Shown here: one piece after another, positions 8,141-16,472 of the stretch
How positions within the stretch are numbered: the stretch's first letter is position 1
How the letters are laid out: every line of letters begins with the position of its first letter
Source: Atribacter laminatus
GTDB taxonomy: Bacteria > Atribacterota > Atribacteria > Atribacterales > Atribacteraceae
Direction: 5' to 3'
Assembly (NCBI RefSeq): GCF_015775515.1
Contig: NZ_CP065383.1
Coordinates: 1,798,001 to 1,862,000 of the forward strand
Length of the DNA: 64,000 bases
Position numbers and translations under genes: made by a program
Notes under the pieces: model-generated
What the model was told of the DNA's origin: nothing
Seen by the model: only the letters and a program-made list of their open reading frames with translations
Database searches by the model: none

Positions 8141-9241
8141 TCACTGCCAGCTTTGACAGGCGTTTTTCATTTTTGTACAGGTGTGGGTGAAATCAAAGAA
8201 TCCGACGAAGTGATTTTGAGAGTCGACTACCGGAAGAAATTGTTTTCCCGATAGAAACATCTTTTTCAAAGCTTGTTCAAAACTCATCGAAATCAGAAGG
8301 ACTTCTCCAGCTGGTTGAAGTTGATGAAGATCAACCGAAGTTACCGAAGTATATCCTAAAATATTTTTTTCTCCCTCAAGCACCGGAATCAAGTTCCATC
8401 CTAGGTCTTGGGCGTTTTGGATAGCAGTTTTGATCTCTTGTGACGTCGATTCTTTGGTTAGAAAAGGAACCTCTTTGATCAAAGCTTCTTCTATTGAAAG
8501 CAACCGCAGACTGTTGAAAAATCCATTTGAACCCATAAATTCTTCTACAAAGGGATTAGCCGGAAAAAAGAGAAGTTGATTGGGGGTGCCCACCTGGACG
8601 ATATTTCCAGATTGCATGATGGCAATTTGATCGGAGAGCTTTACGGCTTCCCTTAGGTCATGAGTGACGAAAACAATGGTTTTTTTCACTCTTTTTTGCA
8701 ACTGTAAAAGTTCATTTTGCAATTGTTCACGAGTGATTTCATCTATGGCACCGAAGGGTTCATCCATCAGAATTAGAGGAGGGTTGGCTGCCAATGCTCG
8801 GGCAACTCCGATCCGTTGTTGCTGACCACCACTTAATTCCCGAGGATATCTTTTTAGATAACTTTCATCCAGACCAACCAAGAAGATGAGCTCTTCAGCT
8901 CGATGAGCCCAAGTTTCTTTGTGAGCCCCACAAATTTTTAAAACAAAACCAATATTTTCTTCAATGGTGAGGTGAGGAAAGAGCCCGATTTGCTGGATAA
9001 CATAACCAATGTTCCGCCGGAGCTCGATGGGGTTTAAAATAGCGATATTTTGACCTTGAAGAAAAATTTCCCCGGCAGTTGGCTCAATGAGACGATTGAT
9101 CATTTTAAGTATACTAGTTTTTCCGCAGCCGGAAGGTCCAATCAAGGAAAAGATTTTTCCTGCTGGAATTTCTAAATTGATCCCTGCGACTGCGGTTTTA
9201 TTATTTGGATATTGTTTGGTGATGTTTTTGAGTTGTATCAT
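8141..9241 (-). CDS. Osmoprotectant (glycine betaine/choline type) ABC transporter ATP-binding protein with CBS domains
   Basis: 366 residues. Walker A GPSGCGKT (35-42), signature LSGGQQQR (136-143), Walker B LILMDE (156-161) and the H-loop (FVTHD) define a QAT-family ATPase of the OpuCA/ProV group. The C-terminal 110 residues hold a pair of CBS-like segments, the region that senses ionic strength in OpuA-type transporters. It is the last gene of a minus-strand operon: permease (10832), binding protein (10174), ATPase (9241), with 24 nt between the binding-protein stop and this start. Substrate is inferred from the family only. Confidence 0.93.
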   Translation of the reverse strand: MIQLKNITKQYPNNKTAVAGINLEIPAGKIFSLIGPSGCGKTSILKMINRLIEPTAGEIFLQGQNIAILNPIELRRNIGYVIQQIGLFPHLTIEENIGFVLKICGAHKETWAHRAEELIFLVGLDESYLKRYPRELSGGQQQRIGVARALAANPPLILMDEPFGAIDEITREQLQNELLQLQKRVKKTIVFVTHDLREAVKLSDQIAIMQSGNIVQVGTPNQLLFFPANPFVEEFMGSNGFFNSLRLLSIEEALIKEVPFLTKESTSQEIKTAIQNAQDLGWNLIPVLEGEKNILGYTSVTSVDLHQLQPAGEVLLISMSFEQALKKMFLSGKQFLPVVDSQNHFVGFFDFTHTCTKMKNACQSWQ

Positions 9242-9265
9242 GATTTATTTTTTTGTCAACATATT

Positions 9266-10174
9266 TTATTCCAACAATCCCTGGTTGGCTAAAAACTCCC
9301 TGGCTACTAATTGGGGATCTTTCTTTTCTTCATCAACCTGGTAGTTCATATCAATCATCAGGTTTTCATCGATCAAACCTGCTAATTTCCTTAGAGATTC
9401 TCCGACTTCTGGATGAAGTTCAAGAACAGCTTTTCTCACTACCGGTGCTGCTAAGTAAGAGGGGAAAAAGTTTTTGTCGTCCTGAAGAATAACCATATCG
9501 TACCGTTTCAGTAACCCATCAGTAGAAAAAGCGTTGATAACATCAACTTCACCGGAAAGGATTGCCGGGTATTTGAGGGCAATAGCCATTTGTCTGGTGT
9601 TTTTAAAGTTGAACCCATAGGTTTCGACTAAATTATCAAATCCGTCTTTTCTTTCAAAAAAGTCTGGCTCAGCTCCAAAATTTAATTGGTTGGAAACTTT
9701 TGCCAGGTCGGAATAGGTTTTGATATTGAGCTTATCGGCTAAATCAGCTTTTATTGCCAAGGTGAAGGTATCGTTGAACCCAAAAGGTGGAAGCCAGATT
9801 AACGGAAACTGTTCTTCGTACTCAGCTTTTACCAGATTAAAAAGTTCCTGAGGATCGGGAACTATATTTTCCTTTTTAAGAACATCTTGCCAGGAAGTTC
9901 CGGTATATTCGGGATAAATATCAATATCTCCTTGAAGAATTGCCGGATGGAGGATTGAGGTTGTTCCTCCCTCGATATTTTTATATTCTATGTCTAAATC
10001 GGTGTCGTGCTGTAAAAGAAGAACCATGATTTCGGTAAGAATATATGATTCGGTAAAGGGTTTACTGGCTAAAACTACGATATCAGAGGCATTTCCCTCA
10101 GCATTTAAAACCAGACCTCCCAGTATTAACAAAAGCAGAGTGAAAGTGATCATTTTTAAAAATTTTATTTTCAT
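9266..10174 (-). CDS. Osmoprotectant ABC transporter substrate-binding protein (OpuAC/OsmF-type)
   Basis: 302 residues from ATG 10174, chosen because AAGGAGG lies 8 nt upstream and the signal peptide follows at once; the frame is open to 10222 but that part overlaps the permease gene. Residues 1-28 form a signal peptide. The mature protein shows the family pattern VLASKPFTESYILTEIM, GTTSILHPAILQGDIDIYPEYTGT and late VDVINAFSTDG and LAAPVVRKAVLE. Such proteins bind glycine betaine, choline or related quaternary amines outside the membrane and pass them to the OpuCB-type permease encoded just upstream. There is no lipobox cysteine, so the protein is soluble or held by its signal anchor. Confidence 0.92.
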   Translation of the reverse strand: MKIKFLKMITFTLLLLILGGLVLNAEGNASDIVVLASKPFTESYILTEIMVLLLQHDTDLDIEYKNIEGGTTSILHPAILQGDIDIYPEYTGTSWQDVLKKENIVPDPQELFNLVKAEYEEQFPLIWLPPFGFNDTFTLAIKADLADKLNIKTYSDLAKVSNQLNFGAEPDFFERKDGFDNLVETYGFNFKNTRQMAIALKYPAILSGEVDVINAFSTDGLLKRYDMVILQDDKNFFPSYLAAPVVRKAVLELHPEVGESLRKLAGLIDENLMIDMNYQVDEEKKDPQLVAREFLANQGLLE

Positions 10175-10187
10175 CGAACCAACCTCC

Positions 10188-10832
10188 TTATACTTTGATT
10201 TTTTGTAACAGTTTCTTTTCAATAAAACCTAAGATTCCATCGGCACCTACTGCCAAAACTGCGACCAAAATACTCCCAGCAACGGTTAATTGAGTATTAT
10301 AGGTTGTGATTCCTCGAAAAATGAGGACTCCCAATCCCCCGGCACCGATAAATGCGGCGATGGTGGCAACCGATATAGTCATTACCACGACGGTTCGAAG
10401 GCCGGCGATGATGACCGGAAGCGCCAATGGAAGCTCAATATTCAATAAAAGTTGTCTGGGCGTACTTCCCATGCCACGAGCTGCTTCGATAACTGACCGA
10501 TCAACACCGGTTATACCAACATAGGTATTCCTTACTAAAGGAAGTAAACCATAGATGAAAAGGGCAAAAAGAGTTGGTCGGCTTCCGATTCCCAATATGG
10601 GAATCATAAACCCAAATAAGGCCAAAACCGGAATAGTATAGAGAATACCGGTGATATATATAATTGGTGTTGCCATTTTGGGATGTCGGCTGATTAAAAT
10701 ACCAAGCGGTATGCCAACTAAGGCAATAAATAGCACCGCTGTCAAAGAAATACCGATGTGTTGGAGGAGCGTTTCATAGATAAGTGTTTTTCTTTCTGCC
10801 ATTAATCGAAAAACGCTTAAAATAAAGTCCAT
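10188..10832 (-). CDS. Osmoprotectant ABC transporter permease (OpuCB/OpuCD-type)
   Basis: 214 residues, the usual length of OpuCB-type permeases. Five to six membrane segments are visible, and the ATPase-contact EAA loop reads EAARGMGSTPRQLLLNIELPLALP. Other family hallmarks are GIPLGILISRHP near the first helix and TIAAFIGAGGLG near the C-terminus. It is the first gene of the operon; the binding-protein start lies 13 nt behind its stop. Many relatives have two permease genes; here only one is present, which suggests a homodimer. The upstream 300 bp is AT-rich and likely holds the promoter, but I cannot choose a site with confidence. Confidence 0.93.
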   Translation of the reverse strand: MDFILSVFRLMAERKTLIYETLLQHIGISLTAVLFIALVGIPLGILISRHPKMATPIIYITGILYTIPVLALFGFMIPILGIGSRPTLFALFIYGLLPLVRNTYVGITGVDRSVIEAARGMGSTPRQLLLNIELPLALPVIIAGLRTVVVMTISVATIAAFIGAGGLGVLIFRGITTYNTQLTVAGSILVAVLAVGADGILGFIEKKLLQKIKV

Positions 10833-11144
10833 GTCGGATTTCTCCCCAAAATAAATAAAAAAGATGGTTGTAAAAAAGTAAAATTATCTTTTTATAGAAT
10901 AAACAACTTCATTTTGAATTTATTTCTTTCTATCGGTAATAATATTCTTTTTTCTTGCAAACCCATTTGCGGGTTTGTTGAATTAAGCCTTTACAAAAAA
11001 TATTTAAAAGAATTGAGAAGCGCAATTTTTTTGTATCCAAAAGAGTATTTGGAGAAGGATACGTTATAATATGAACCAATCATTCAAACCGAAATTTGAG
11101 AATTAACGATAAAGATTACTTTAGCTAATAAAGGAGAGCTGTAT
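10833..11144. other. AT-rich divergent intergenic region
   Basis: A 312-bp gap between the minus-strand osmoprotectant operon and the plus-strand 11145 gene. It holds a weak hairpin AAACCC-N6-GGGTTT (10959-10976) and a TATAAT at 11065-11070 that could be the -10 of the 11145 gene; no good -35 is found at the proper distance. No gene is visible. Confidence 0.4.
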
Positions 11145-11837
11145 ATGGAGCAACGAATAATAGAGAATATCCCTTTTAAAGTGGATCGAGGTAACCTATT
11201 CGAAACCTATCATGTTGAAGAGGGAAGTGACGATTCAAAACGAATTGACCAGTTAATCACCGAAGCCGAAAAGATTGCTAAGCCGAAAGCAATATATAAA
11301 CTTTCAACCATTGATGAAAAAACTGAAAACACCGTAATTATAGACCAAACGAAGTTTACCAGCCGAGTGCTTCGGGTAAATTTGGATGAAGTTCATCGAA
11401 CGTTTCCTTTTATTGTAACCTGTGGCATTGAGCTTGAAGAATGGTCATTGAAAATAATCGACATGATGGAGCAGTTTTGGGTGGACTCCATTAAAGAGCA
11501 AGCTGCCTTGCAAGCGTATCAAACAGTTCAGATCGAACTCGAAGATCGCTATCGATTGGGGATGACCTCGACTATGAATCCAGGATCTTTAGAGGATTGG
11601 CCGATGAAGGAGCAAGTACCACTATTTTCGCTATTTGGAGATCCTAAAAAACTTATCGGAGTTACATTAACCGATAGTTTTTTAATGGTTCCAATAAAAT
11701 CGGTTTCCGGGATTATTTTCCCAACCAATAGCAAATTTGAAAGTTGTCAACTTTGTCCCAGAAAAAATTGTCCGGGAAGGAGAGCTCCTTATGATCCCGA
11801 GCTTGGTGAATCAAAATACCATTTTAACCACGGTTAA
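11145..11837 (+). CDS. Vitamin B12-dependent methionine synthase activation-domain-like protein
   Basis: 230 residues. It matches the stand-alone proteins related to the reactivation domain of MetH: the characteristic block MTSTMNPGSLEDWP, then QVPLFSLFGD, then a Cys cluster CQLCPRKNC (Cys201, Cys204, Cys209) followed by PGRRAPYD. Family knowledge: these proteins occur with corrinoid methyltransferase systems and may serve cobalamin-dependent methyl transfer. No methyltransferase is adjacent; the nearest possible partner is the URO-D family protein at 32098. AAGGAG lies 8 nt before the start. The gene overlaps the convergent M20 peptidase gene by 14 nt at a near-palindromic sequence around 11824-11838. 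Confidence 0.85.
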   Translation: MEQRIIENIPFKVDRGNLFETYHVEEGSDDSKRIDQLITEAEKIAKPKAIYKLSTIDEKTENTVIIDQTKFTSRVLRVNLDEVHRTFPFIVTCGIELEEWSLKIIDMMEQFWVDSIKEQAALQAYQTVQIELEDRYRLGMTSTMNPGSLEDWPMKEQVPLFSLFGDPKKLIGVTLTDSFLMVPIKSVSGIIFPTNSKFESCQLCPRKNCPGRRAPYDPELGESKYHFNHG

Positions 11838-13209
11838 ATGAAGCTTGAAATTCAAAAATAAAATCGACGGTGGAGTGAATTCCACGGAAAAAGTCATTTA
11901 TAGAAAAATGCTCATTGGGTGAATGAACTCCATCGTCAGGGCTTCCCCAACCATTCATACAGATCGAATCGGGAACGAGATATCTTTTAAATAGATTGGC
12001 TACTCCTACCGAACCACCGCCTCGGATGAGAACCGGAGAACGACCAAAATGGTTCTTGATAGCTTGGTTAAAAGCAGTAAAGATCGGCTTGTGAGGATCA
12101 GTTATAATCGGTTCGATTCCAGGAAGAACCTCAACATGATAATCGATATCGGGAGGAACTATAGATTTGAGATGTTCTAAAAGAAGAGTAGCTGTCTTCG
12201 AAGGGGTTTGATTAGGAACCAGACGGAAACTAAATTTTGCGCTACAACGAGCAGGAATAATGGTTTTTGAGCCAGATCCGGTATACCCTCCCCAAATTCC
12301 ACAGATGTCAAAAGTAGGTCGAACGGTCATACTTTCCAAAGGAGTATAGTTCATTTCCTGTTGAAAAGCACGAATACCCAGCTCTTTTTTTATGCTTTCT
12401 TCCTGAAAAGGAAGTTGGGCCATTTGGTCTCGTTCCCAAGGTTCTGGTTCTTGGACATCTTGGTAAAAGCCTGGAATGGTGATTTGCCCCTGATCATTTT
12501 TGAGCTGGCTGAGAATTTTAATCAGGGAGAAGGCAGGGTTAGGAACCCCACCGCCAAACTGCCCAGAATGCACGTCAAAGACAGGTCCAGTGCAAGTGAT
12601 TTCAAAGTAAGCTAAACCCCTTAAACCATAGACCAAAGCTGGAACTCCTCGAGCAAATTGACCGGCATCCATAATAAGAATCGAGTCAGCTTGAAAGAGT
12701 TCTCTCTGAGAAGATAGCAACTCCTCAAAATGAGCGCTCCCAATTTCTTCTTCTCCCTCAATAACAATTTTATAATTACCAGGAAGTGAGCCGGTTTTTG
12801 AGTAAATGATTTCCATGGCTTTTAAGAAGGAAAAAAACTGTCCCTTGTCATCATCAGCACCCCGAGCATAGATCATATCTCCTTTAGTAGTGGGATCGAA
12901 TGGAGGGGTATGCCATTGTTCTAAGGGATCGACTGGCTGAACATCATAATGGCCATAAATAAGCAGCACAGGTTGATTTGGATAGGGGCAATGTTCAGCA
13001 AAAACTACCGGTGCTCCCGAGGTGTGAAGGATTCGAGACTGTAACCCGATATTCTGACAATATTGAACCAACCATTGTGCGGCATGATGGAGATCATCTT
13101 TATGGTCGGGATTGGCGCTGATAGTTGGCATGCGGAGAAGCTCAAAAAAATGATCGAGAACAGACTGACGATTTTCTTCAATAGTTTGATGGATTGCTGA
13201 TAAGTTCAT
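11824..13209 (-). CDS. M20-family dipeptidase/carboxypeptidase
   Basis: 461 residues. Zinc-binding and catalytic residues of the M20 family are in place: His87 and Asp89 in GHYDVQP, Asp120 in RGADDDKG, and the EGEEEIGS block (151-158) with the catalytic and bridging Glu. Length and the long dimerisation insert match CNDP-like dipeptidases rather than short acetylornithine deacetylases. No signal peptide, so it acts in the cytoplasm on small peptides taken up from outside. It converges with the 11145 gene (14-nt overlap), leaving no room for a separate terminator. Substrate specificity cannot be read from the sequence. Confidence 0.93.
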   Translation of the reverse strand: MNLSAIHQTIEENRQSVLDHFFELLRMPTISANPDHKDDLHHAAQWLVQYCQNIGLQSRILHTSGAPVVFAEHCPYPNQPVLLIYGHYDVQPVDPLEQWHTPPFDPTTKGDMIYARGADDDKGQFFSFLKAMEIIYSKTGSLPGNYKIVIEGEEEIGSAHFEELLSSQRELFQADSILIMDAGQFARGVPALVYGLRGLAYFEITCTGPVFDVHSGQFGGGVPNPAFSLIKILSQLKNDQGQITIPGFYQDVQEPEPWERDQMAQLPFQEESIKKELGIRAFQQEMNYTPLESMTVRPTFDICGIWGGYTGSGSKTIIPARCSAKFSFRLVPNQTPSKTATLLLEHLKSIVPPDIDYHVEVLPGIEPIITDPHKPIFTAFNQAIKNHFGRSPVLIRGGGSVGVANLFKRYLVPDSICMNGWGSPDDGVHSPNEHFSINDFFRGIHSTVDFIFEFQASFNRG

Positions 13210-13759
13210 TTTTTATCCCCTTTCGGTTGGTGTATATGCTATTAATGCTTTTATTGTAGCAGATATTAAATGTGAAAAGACACGGACTTGTATCTTAAGA
13301 AGACTGAGGGGGCAAGGAGCATCCTATACGACGTGGCAATCTCATTGAGCCATTCTTTCATCCTGAGGAGGGTGGCGTTTTTTACCGAACATGGTGAGCA
13401 TCTCATTTATTCCATTTCCACAATTCCACACATAATAAAAGATGATTCAAGAGATTGCCACGACCTCAAAAAATGAGGCCTCGCAATGACGACTCAAAGT
13501 TCCTTCTCCCTTGATGGGAGAAGGTGAGGATGAGGGTAAAAACCAAGATTCGACATGCCATGGCATGTCGCTACGTTAATCGAACGCAATTTATTGCGCT
13601 CCTCCAATTTTTAATTCTTTGGTAGGAGCTTGATTGATCATACCCGTGTATTTTCAGGATAGAAACTTAAAGGTTGAAAGGGCAATAGCTATTGAATTAT
13701 AATAACCATCTATGTCTTTTTTAAAAGCTTTTCTTTTTTCTGAGGAGGACTACAAAACA
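13210..13759. repeat. Intergenic repeat cluster with composite element copy (forward)
   Basis: The gap holds 'GACGTGGCAATCTC'-type and 'TCCTGAGGA'-type repeat pieces (13325-13400), a 'GAGATTGCCACG ... CGCAATGACG' copy (about 13449-13489), the TTCTCCC/GGGAGAA repeat (about 13501-13538) and a forward composite element (about 13540-13661) with a perfect 20-bp palindrome at 13551-13570. A short ORF at 13288-13476 runs through these repeats and is not a gene. Confidence 0.75.
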
Positions 13760-15610
13760 ATGAATAAAAAAAATAAAAATAATGTCAAGATACCTCGTCT
13801 ACCAATGGAAAGTTTCTTTCGAAACCCGGAGAAAACGGCTTTTAAGCTCTCTCCAAATGGGAAATATCTATCTTACCTTCAACCTTGGGAAAATAGATTA
13901 AATATTTATGTAGAACGAATCGACGATGGCTCGGTTGTCCAAATAACTCAGGTTACCGAACGTGACATTGCCGGGTATTTTTGGGCGAATAATTCACGGA
14001 TTACTTATTTAAAAGATACCGGTGGCGATGAAGATTTTAAATTATTTGCAGTGAATATTGATGGAACCGATTTGAAAGAATTAACGCCATTTCCTGGGGT
14101 TCGTACTGAATTAATTGATGATTTAAAAGATAACGAGAAAGAAATTCTTGTTGGTCTTAACAAAAGGAATCCTCAATTTTTTGATGCCTATCGAGTCAAT
14201 GTTTATACTGGAGAAATGAATCTCATTGCCGAGAATCCAGGAAATATATCCGGTTGGATGACCGATCATGAAGGTCAACTTCGAGTCGCAGTGACAACCG
14301 ATGGGGTGAATACCAGCCTTCTCTATCGGGATCAGGAAAATCAACCATTTCGGGCCTTAATTACCACTAATTTCCGCGATACCATTGCCCCGCTTCAATT
14401 CACCTATGATAATCAACGATTGTATGTTTCATCTAATTTGAGTCGAGATAAGCAAGCCATTTATGAGTATGACCCTCAGCTGAGGAAAGAAGTAAGACTG
14501 ATATATGAAAATTCAGAAGTGGATGTTTCGGTTCTTTTAACATCGGATAAAAATAAAAGAATAACCGGTGTAGCTTATGTAACCAATAAACTGCATTATC
14601 ACTTTTTCGATCGAGAACGGGAAGAAATCCAGCAATTTCTTGAGAAAAAACTGCCTGGATATGAAGTCTCAATAGCCAGCATGAATCGGGAAGAAGATAA
14701 GATCCTGGTTAGAACTTATAGCGATAAATCACGAGGTGCTTACTATTACTATGATCTCCATAATGGAGAATTCAAAAAAATAGTTGAAGTGAGTCCCTGG
14801 CTAAAGGAAGAATATTTAGCTGATATGAAGCCAATAACCTTCACCGCCAGAGATGGTATGGTTATTCATGGATATCTGACTCTCCCTCGAACTGATGATT
14901 CCAAAGACTTACCAGTTGTCGTAAATCCCCATGGAGGTCCTTGGGCAAGAGATGTCTGGGGTTTTAATCCGGAAGTCCAGTTTTTAGCCAATCGCGGCTA
15001 TGCGGTTTTCCAAGTTAATTTTCGTGGATCAACTGGATATGGGAGGAAATTTTGGGAAGCCGGTTTTAAACAATGGGGTAGAAAAATGCAGGATGACATT
15101 ACTGATGGAGTGAATTGGTTGATTCAAAAAGGAATTGCTAATGCTAAGCGGGTTGCCATTTATGGAGGTTCTTATGGTGGATATGCCGTATTGGCTGGTT
15201 TAACCTTTACTCCCGATTTGTATGCAGCTGGAATTGATTATGTCGGAGTTTCTAATATTTTTACTCTTTTGGAGACCATTCCTCCCTATTGGGAACAGGG
15301 ACGTCAAATGCTTTACGAAATGATTGGCGATCCGAAAAAAGATCGTGATTTACTCCAATCAGTATCACCAGTGTTCCATGCTGATAAAATTCGGGTTCCT
15401 TTGCTAGTTGCTCAGGGAGCGAACGATCCTCGAGTTAAAAAAGCTGAATCGGATCAAATTGTTGAAGCCCTTCGGCAAAGAGAAGTTGACGTAAAATATA
15501 TTGTTAAAGAAAATGAAGGTCATGGTTTTCGCAATGAAGAAAACCGGTTTGATTTTTACCGAGAGATGGAACAATTTTTAGCCAAACACTTGGATGGAAT
15601 GATATGTTAG
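13760..15610 (+). CDS. S9-family prolyl oligopeptidase-like peptidase, cytoplasmic form
   Basis: 616 residues from ATG 13760, which has GAGGAGG 11 nt upstream; the open frame starts at 13712 but without a comparable site. The N-terminal half (to about residue 350) is a beta-propeller with repeated strand patterns such as LSPNGKYLSYLQPWENR. The C-terminal alpha/beta hydrolase has nucleophile Ser471 in GGSYGGYA, acid Asp in GANDPR and His in NEGHGF. It resembles acylaminoacyl-peptidase/dipeptidyl-peptidase types. No signal peptide is present, unlike its close paralogue at 60736-62652, so this copy acts inside the cell. It is followed by the thioredoxin-like gene after 45 nt. Confidence 0.93.
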   Translation: MNKKNKNNVKIPRLPMESFFRNPEKTAFKLSPNGKYLSYLQPWENRLNIYVERIDDGSVVQITQVTERDIAGYFWANNSRITYLKDTGGDEDFKLFAVNIDGTDLKELTPFPGVRTELIDDLKDNEKEILVGLNKRNPQFFDAYRVNVYTGEMNLIAENPGNISGWMTDHEGQLRVAVTTDGVNTSLLYRDQENQPFRALITTNFRDTIAPLQFTYDNQRLYVSSNLSRDKQAIYEYDPQLRKEVRLIYENSEVDVSVLLTSDKNKRITGVAYVTNKLHYHFFDREREEIQQFLEKKLPGYEVSIASMNREEDKILVRTYSDKSRGAYYYYDLHNGEFKKIVEVSPWLKEEYLADMKPITFTARDGMVIHGYLTLPRTDDSKDLPVVVNPHGGPWARDVWGFNPEVQFLANRGYAVFQVNFRGSTGYGRKFWEAGFKQWGRKMQDDITDGVNWLIQKGIANAKRVAIYGGSYGGYAVLAGLTFTPDLYAAGIDYVGVSNIFTLLETIPPYWEQGRQMLYEMIGDPKKDRDLLQSVSPVFHADKIRVPLLVAQGANDPRVKKAESDQIVEALRQREVDVKYIVKENEGHGFRNEENRFDFYREMEQFLAKHLDGMIC

Positions 15611-15655
15611 TAAAATGGTTATATTACTTAAAATGTAAAAAGGAGTGTGTTGAAG

Positions 15656-16168
15656 ATGAAAACAATAATCAAGCTCCTTTGGTTGGCTTTAGTTTTTATC
15701 GTTCCGTTAGGAAGTTTTTCATCAGCTTGGTCTCAAAATCAAACCCAATTAGAAGATTTTCAGCTCAATGACTTTACACTAAGGACATTGGATGGTCAAG
15801 AAATTACTTTAAGTAAATTAACTGGAAAACCAGTCATGGTTACCTTTTTCTTGACAACCTGTTCTCACTGCCAAGCTGAAAGTGCAGCTCTGAATGTGGT
15901 TTATAATAAATATCATGAATCAAAGGAATTCCAGCTCATTGCAATTGCACCGCGAATGGATAGCAGAGAGAATTTGGTGAAGTTCATTGATGAATACCAA
16001 ATCACTTACCCAATTCTTCATGATCAAGAGAATCAGGTGATAAAACTTTATGGGGTGATTGCAGTTCCCCATAATATTTTTATAGATCGAGAGGGAAGGG
16101 TGAAAAGAGTCATAACCGGAGGAGTTGATCTGGTGACTTTAGAAGAATCTCTTGAGGAATTATGGTAA
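15656..16168 (+). CDS. Secreted TlpA/AhpC-family thiol-disulfide protein
   Basis: 170 residues from ATG 15656 (AGGAG 10 nt upstream; GTG 15647 and TTG 15650 are possible alternatives). An N-terminal signal peptide (1-26) precedes a thioredoxin fold with CSHC (Cys69-Cys72) in a FFLTTCSHCQAES context and a cis-proline loop (GVIAVPHNIFID). Such proteins reduce or exchange disulfides outside the cytoplasmic membrane, or act as peroxiredoxins. The CxxC centre favours a TlpA/ResA-like reductant. Its stop codon abuts the T-run of the convergent candidate RNA gene at 16167-16306. Confidence 0.88.
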   Translation: MKTIIKLLWLALVFIVPLGSFSSAWSQNQTQLEDFQLNDFTLRTLDGQEITLSKLTGKPVMVTFFLTTCSHCQAESAALNVVYNKYHESKEFQLIAIAPRMDSRENLVKFIDEYQITYPILHDQENQVIKLYGVIAVPHNIFIDREGRVKRVITGGVDLVTLEESLEELW

Positions 16169-16306
16169 AAAAAATGCGGATACCAACAAACCTATTTGCA
16201 TATTAGCTATAAAACGGGAACTCCTCATCTCCACCCCTCCCATAACAACTTTAGAGATTATCCCGCAAGAAGCAAATGCAAAAAATCAGTTTCTCGGTAT
16301 CCGCAC
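16167..16306 (-). ncRNA. Candidate structured small RNA with own promoter and U-tract
   Basis: On the minus strand, a strong extended -10 (TGGTATAAT, 16322-16314) predicts a start at about 16306, exactly where a long rod-like fold begins. Pairings seen: TGCGGATACC / GGTATCCGCA (16305-16296 with 16184-16175, 10 bp); TTTGCAT / ATGCAAA (16282-16276 region with 16201-16195); CGGGA / TCCCG; ATCTC / GAGAT; and a purine-rich apical loop (GGGAGGGG). The closing stem is followed directly by eight T (16174-16167). Predicted length about 132-140 nt. The rod with internal loops recalls 6S RNA in outline, but I recognise no family; SRP RNA signature bases are absent. A 101-codon plus-strand frame over it (16152-16457) lacks a start site and is rejected. 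Confidence 0.7.
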
Positions 16307-16313
16307 AATTTAT

Positions 16314-16342
16314 ATTATACCATATTTTTATTTTTTCAATAA
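16314..16342 (-). promoter_or_regulatory. Extended -10 promoter of the candidate RNA
   Basis: TATAAT (16319-16314 on the minus strand) preceded by TGG, giving the TGnTATAAT extended -10 form. The -35 region is poor (TATTGA or TTATTG at 16-17 nt), as is common when an extended -10 is present. Confidence 0.65.
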
Positions 16343-16472
16343 TACAAAAAAATATTTTTTAAATGCTAATAATAGGTTTAAAAGTAGCTTGATTTATTTC
16401 GATCTACCAATAAAGCACCATGCCCTCTCATACCGAAACTCACGTTTTGATCCTTAAATACACTTTAATCTT

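Noticed and set aside
16167-16306. Identification of the candidate RNA as SRP (4.5S) RNA
   Set aside because: The conserved GGAAGGAAGCA-type apical region is missing and the apical loop is a purine-rich 22-mer.
16152-16457. 101-codon plus-strand open frame across the candidate RNA
   Set aside because: No ribosome site, biased composition with no domain pattern, and it overlaps the end of the thioredoxin-like gene; the inverted repeats under it explain the region better.
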